This document shows positions 41,605-43,863 of a stretch of 43,863 nt of DNA, piece after piece; positions within the stretch are counted from its first letter, which is position 1; each line of letters starts with the position of its first letter. The notes beneath the pieces were generated by a model. The model was not told the DNA's origin, searched no databases, and was given only the letters and a program-made list of their open reading frames with translations. The stretch spans positions 1 through 43,863 of the forward strand of contig JAETRR010000045.1 in assembly GCA_021770065.1 (NCBI GenBank), written 5' to 3'. The position numbers were made by a program, and so were the translations under genes. The DNA comes from Lachnoclostridium sp. GTDB lineage: Bacteria > Bacillota > Clostridia > Lachnospirales > Lachnospiraceae.

Positions 41605-42504
41605 TTATGACAAGGTATCTACTTTTACATCTACGGACTGGTCGGGAATCTCAATCTGGCTCCCCTTATATGCCGCCTGTGCTTTGGCCCGCTTTACTTT
41701 CAGGGCCTCCGGAGTTGCTTCCACCTGGGCCCGTGTTGTCTTTCGTTCCTGTAAGAGGATTCTCTCACGCTCTGCGGCATCATGGAACGCCGCGCCTTTT
41801 TTCGCAGCATTTTCGACTGCGGCTTTTTCTTCGGTGCTTCTGGGCGGTTCTTTCTCTCCGGTATTTTCCACCGGTTCTTCCTCTTTCATGCTGTCTTTGG
41901 AGTCTTCTATGCCAAGCTCGGTCTCTTTCAATTCCTTAAGCTCTCTCTCCACTTCCTGCTTCTCTGCTTCTGTGGGAAGCTTGGCATATTCGCCGCTCTC
42001 TACGAATTTTCTCACGGTTTCTTCCATGGCCATATTTTTCTGAAGCTCCTGCCAGGCAATCCCAAGCTTGGCTCCCTCAGGTATGGCAGGATTGTTCTTC
42101 ACGCTGTTGACTACGCTTAAGGAAGCCGCCACACGGTCCGTCCTGACCTGCTGAACTTCTTCCTTGGTCTTGCAGTTTTTCAGCTTCTTCTCATAGCTTT
42201 TTTGCTCGGCTTCGATGGCTTTCACTTTCTGATAGGTCTGGGGATCGTGCTTCTCTAAGTACTCCATCTCCTCCTGCGTCAGCTTTTTGCCCGCTGCCAG
42301 CTTTGTGCGGATCTGGGAGGAAAGCTTTGCCGAACCGTCCGCCTGAGCCTTTCGGATCTCCTCTGCCTGCCGGGCTGTGGGATCCGTCAGTTTGGTGCTT
42401 CCGTCCGCAGTAAAATCATTATCCTGCTTTTTCTTCTGCCATTTTAACTGCATTTCCATATTTTTTGTAAATGTGCCTAGTGATTGTATTGCTGTAAAAT
42501 CCAA
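41605..42504 (-). CDS. Charged coiled-coil protein, unknown
   Basis: A 299-residue protein not recognised as a named family. It is highly charged, with long helical stretches (KAIEAEQKSYEKKLKNCKTK, about 90-110; EKQEVERELKELKETELG, about 175-192; a Glu-rich linker at about 200-230). There is no signal peptide or membrane segment. The start is a TTG (MDFTAIQSLG), 8 bases after GGGAGG; the GTG nine bases earlier overlaps that site. The neighbouring 218-residue gene upstream has a similar short MNISSLG-type beginning and is probably in the same system. Confidence 0.75.
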   Translation of the reverse strand: MDFTAIQSLGTFTKNMEMQLKWQKKKQDNDFTADGSTKLTDPTARQAEEIRKAQADGSAKLSSQIRTKLAAGKKLTQEEMEYLEKHDPQTYQKVKAIEAEQKSYEKKLKNCKTKEEVQQVRTDRVAASLSVVNSVKNNPAIPEGAKLGIAWQELQKNMAMEETVRKFVESGEYAKLPTEAEKQEVERELKELKETELGIEDSKDSMKEEEPVENTGEKEPPRSTEEKAAVENAAKKGAAFHDAAERERILLQERKTTRAQVEATPEALKVKRAKAQAAYKGSQIEIPDQSVDVKVDTLS

Positions 42505-42646
42505 AAGCTGCACCTCCCTGTTAATAAAACGAGCGTTCTGTAATTGCCGTAAAAATTTTGAACATATTTATAATTGAATGTGGAAAATGTCAAATCAATA
42601 AAATACTTTACATTATTTCGGCTAAAATACGAAGCAATCTCAAATT

Positions 42647-43303
42647 TTACGCACTTGTATCGATTGTTTTTCGTGGAAGCACCAGGCTGTTGCCTGATTT
42701 TACAAGTGCCTGATCTACGGATTCCCTTGTCACATTGTCCAAAATGCTTCTGTCAAAGGGCATGCCTAATTGCCAGTTGGGATTGGCAGCTTTTACTGCG
42801 TCATAAAATGCCGCATGGTATGCCCTCTCATACTGGCCTAAGGTCCAGGTTCCTTTCAGCCTGTCTTCCTTTGGAATGCTGAGCTGAAATTCGCGGTAAA
42901 CCTCGGATCTCTTCGTAGTATCACCGTTTGCAACGCCGTATTCCTGCAAGAAATGGCGTTTTGTCTCCTCAAACATATTTTGGCGTGCTTCCTCGGAAAT
43001 ATCTATAATCTGATGCCGCTCGGATTCCGGAATTCCCGTTGCCACCATTCCCGGCACCACGATGCCGTTCGGGCCAACAAAGTCTCCCTCGGAATTGTAC
43101 ATCTTCATGACATTTCTCATATAGGCCTCTTCTCCGCCGAACATCTCATACATCATCTTTTCCCAGGGCGACATTTTGGCTACCGCCGCACGATGGTTCT
43201 CAAGAAAGTCCTTTGCGGCCGCTTTATATTGGCTGCCATTCGTATCAATCGTATGATAGCCATAATTTCTGTTACTTCCGGCTCCCAAACTGCTAATATT
43301 CAT
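42647..43303 (-). CDS. Uncharacterised protein paired with the coiled-coil protein
   Basis: A 218-residue soluble protein with no family that I can name. It begins MNISSLGAGSNRNYGYHT, then has a helical middle (MSPWEKMMYEMFGGEEAYMRN, about 44-64) and DNVTRESVDQALVKS near the end. No signal peptide is seen. GGGGGT precedes ATG. It lies 142 bases upstream of the coiled-coil gene on the same strand. Proteins of this type are widespread in Lachnospiraceae, but I know of no assigned function. Confidence 0.78.
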   Translation of the reverse strand: MNISSLGAGSNRNYGYHTIDTNGSQYKAAAKDFLENHRAAVAKMSPWEKMMYEMFGGEEAYMRNVMKMYNSEGDFVGPNGIVVPGMVATGIPESERHQIIDISEEARQNMFEETKRHFLQEYGVANGDTTKRSEVYREFQLSIPKEDRLKGTWTLGQYERAYHAAFYDAVKAANPNWQLGMPFDRSILDNVTRESVDQALVKSGNSLVLPRKTIDTSA

Positions 43304-43435
43304 ATAATCCTGTACCCCCTTTATAAGTATATCGGCAGATATTTCCTGTTTGCTAACCTGTATTGTGTTAAATGGCTGTTTCTTTTTTACGGAACTTCCT
43401 GCTATGGTTCCAATGTCTAAAAAATTGCAAAGGGA

Positions 43436-43521
43436 TAGGGGCTGTCGGGAAATAAGACAGCAGACTTTTCTAATACACAGGGTATAGAAATGGCTGATGG
43501 CTTATTTCCAACAGCCCCCTA
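43436..43521. repeat. Family C palindromic repeat, shortened copy
   Basis: TAGGGGCTGTCGGGAAATAAG (43436-43456) is complementary to CTTATTTCCAACAGCCCCCTA (43501-43521), a near-perfect stem. The inner core seen at 1-90 is gone and only a short loop remains. Positions 43475-43496 equal 83-104. It lies just downstream of the DUF4180 gene, again at a 3' end. Confidence 0.85.
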
Positions 43522-43564
43522 AGCGTTTGATTCACACGGCTCTTAGATACGGGGATTCTGTTCG

Positions 43565-43863
43565 CTAAATAATTTCCCTTATTTTCTGTATTGCTTCCTC
43601 TTTTGTGGCAGCAAAGAATGCGTCTCTCCCTTTGTTGCTTTCATAGATAAAGTCCTTCAGCGGTTTGCTGGTATAGTGTGAGTAATCGCCGTATATGGCA
43701 ATCTTCCCACCATAGTTTATATATTTTTGAAGAATTTCTCCTGCCAGACCGCTGCTTAAAACAAAGAAATCTTCAATAATTAACTTTTTATCTACGACGA
43801 TATACTTTGTGCCTGCATCATATTTGGCAGACATAAGTAAATCAAGCGCAGAATCCACGTCCG
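43565..43863 (-). CDS. DUF4180 protein (partial, runs off window)
   Basis: The last 99 codons of a minus-strand gene; the open frame continues past the end of the window. The DUF4180 pattern is clear: DSALDLLMSAKYDAGTKYIV, then IEDFFVLSSGLAGEILQKYINYGGKIAIYGDYS and KPLKDFIYESNKGRDAFF. Full proteins are about 115-120 residues, so only the first 20 or so are missing. The function is not established. A shortened family C hairpin follows its stop codon and may act as the terminator. Confidence 0.85.
   Translation of the reverse strand, partial: DVDSALDLLMSAKYDAGTKYIVVDKKLIIEDFFVLSSGLAGEILQKYINYGGKIAIYGDYSHYTSKPLKDFIYESNKGRDAFFAATKEEAIQKIREII

Noticed and set aside
1..43863. tRNA, rRNA, phage integration site or replication origin
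   Set aside because: No cloverleaf, ribosomal RNA segment, integrase or origin-type repeat cluster was recognised by eye. A tRNAscan or Rfam run would be needed to be sure.

Overview
The gene content points to a Gram-positive, low-to-mid GC anaerobe of the class Clostridia, most likely a gut Lachnospiraceae member. Supporting families are BceRS/BceAB, PadR-DUF2812, a sodium-translocating decarboxylase beta subunit, DUF4180, a treP/treC/treR trehalose locus and MetY/CysK. Shine-Dalgarno sites are strong (AGGAG) and spaced normally. This assignment rests on family knowledge only. No rRNA, tRNA, CRISPR array or intact transposase was seen. About four fifths of the genes lie on the minus strand.

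Layout. 1-5.3 kb: minus-strand set of an MBOAT acyltransferase, an SGNH-type partner, a two-component system and a PilZ protein, which looks like regulated export or acylation of a surface polymer. 5.4-6.4 kb: gene graveyard with remnants of an ABC transporter, a TetR regulator, an aldo/keto reductase and an IS200-type transposase. 6.6-10.7 kb: NimA-like flavoprotein, small membrane proteins, an orphan sodium-pump beta subunit behind a riboswitch-like leader, GNAT and HxlR proteins. 11-21.3 kb: radical SAM protein, then a BceAB-type ABC transporter with its BceRS-type system, then a second two-component system among uncharacterised membrane proteins. 21.5-23.4 kb: broken AlbA_2-type gene and a gene-poor stretch. 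23.4-28.7 kb: AraC, SnoaL-like, LysR, ABM monooxygenase, PadR and DUF2812 genes. 28.7-33.2 kb: sulfur block of metY, LysR regulator, cysK and an Rrf2 regulator. 33.2-38.2 kb: complete trehalose-6-phosphate operon and its GntR regulator. 38.2-43.9 kb: HAD phosphatase, small membrane protein, two metallo-beta-lactamase-fold proteins, a truncated methyltransferase, a pair of unknown proteins and a partial DUF4180 gene.

The most distinctive signal is not a protein. Three families of palindromic repeats are scattered through the window. Families A (117-bp unit, three in tandem ahead of cysK) and B (about 105 bp, four sites) lie in mRNA leaders directly upstream of the Shine-Dalgarno site, always in the same orientation to the downstream gene. 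Copies of B differ by paired changes that keep the stem intact. Family C (up to 211 bp) lies at 3' ends of genes. Its core is conserved, while its outer arms differ between copies yet stay self-complementary. The second notable item is a yybP-ykoY-like aptamer with a terminator ahead of the sodium-pump gene.
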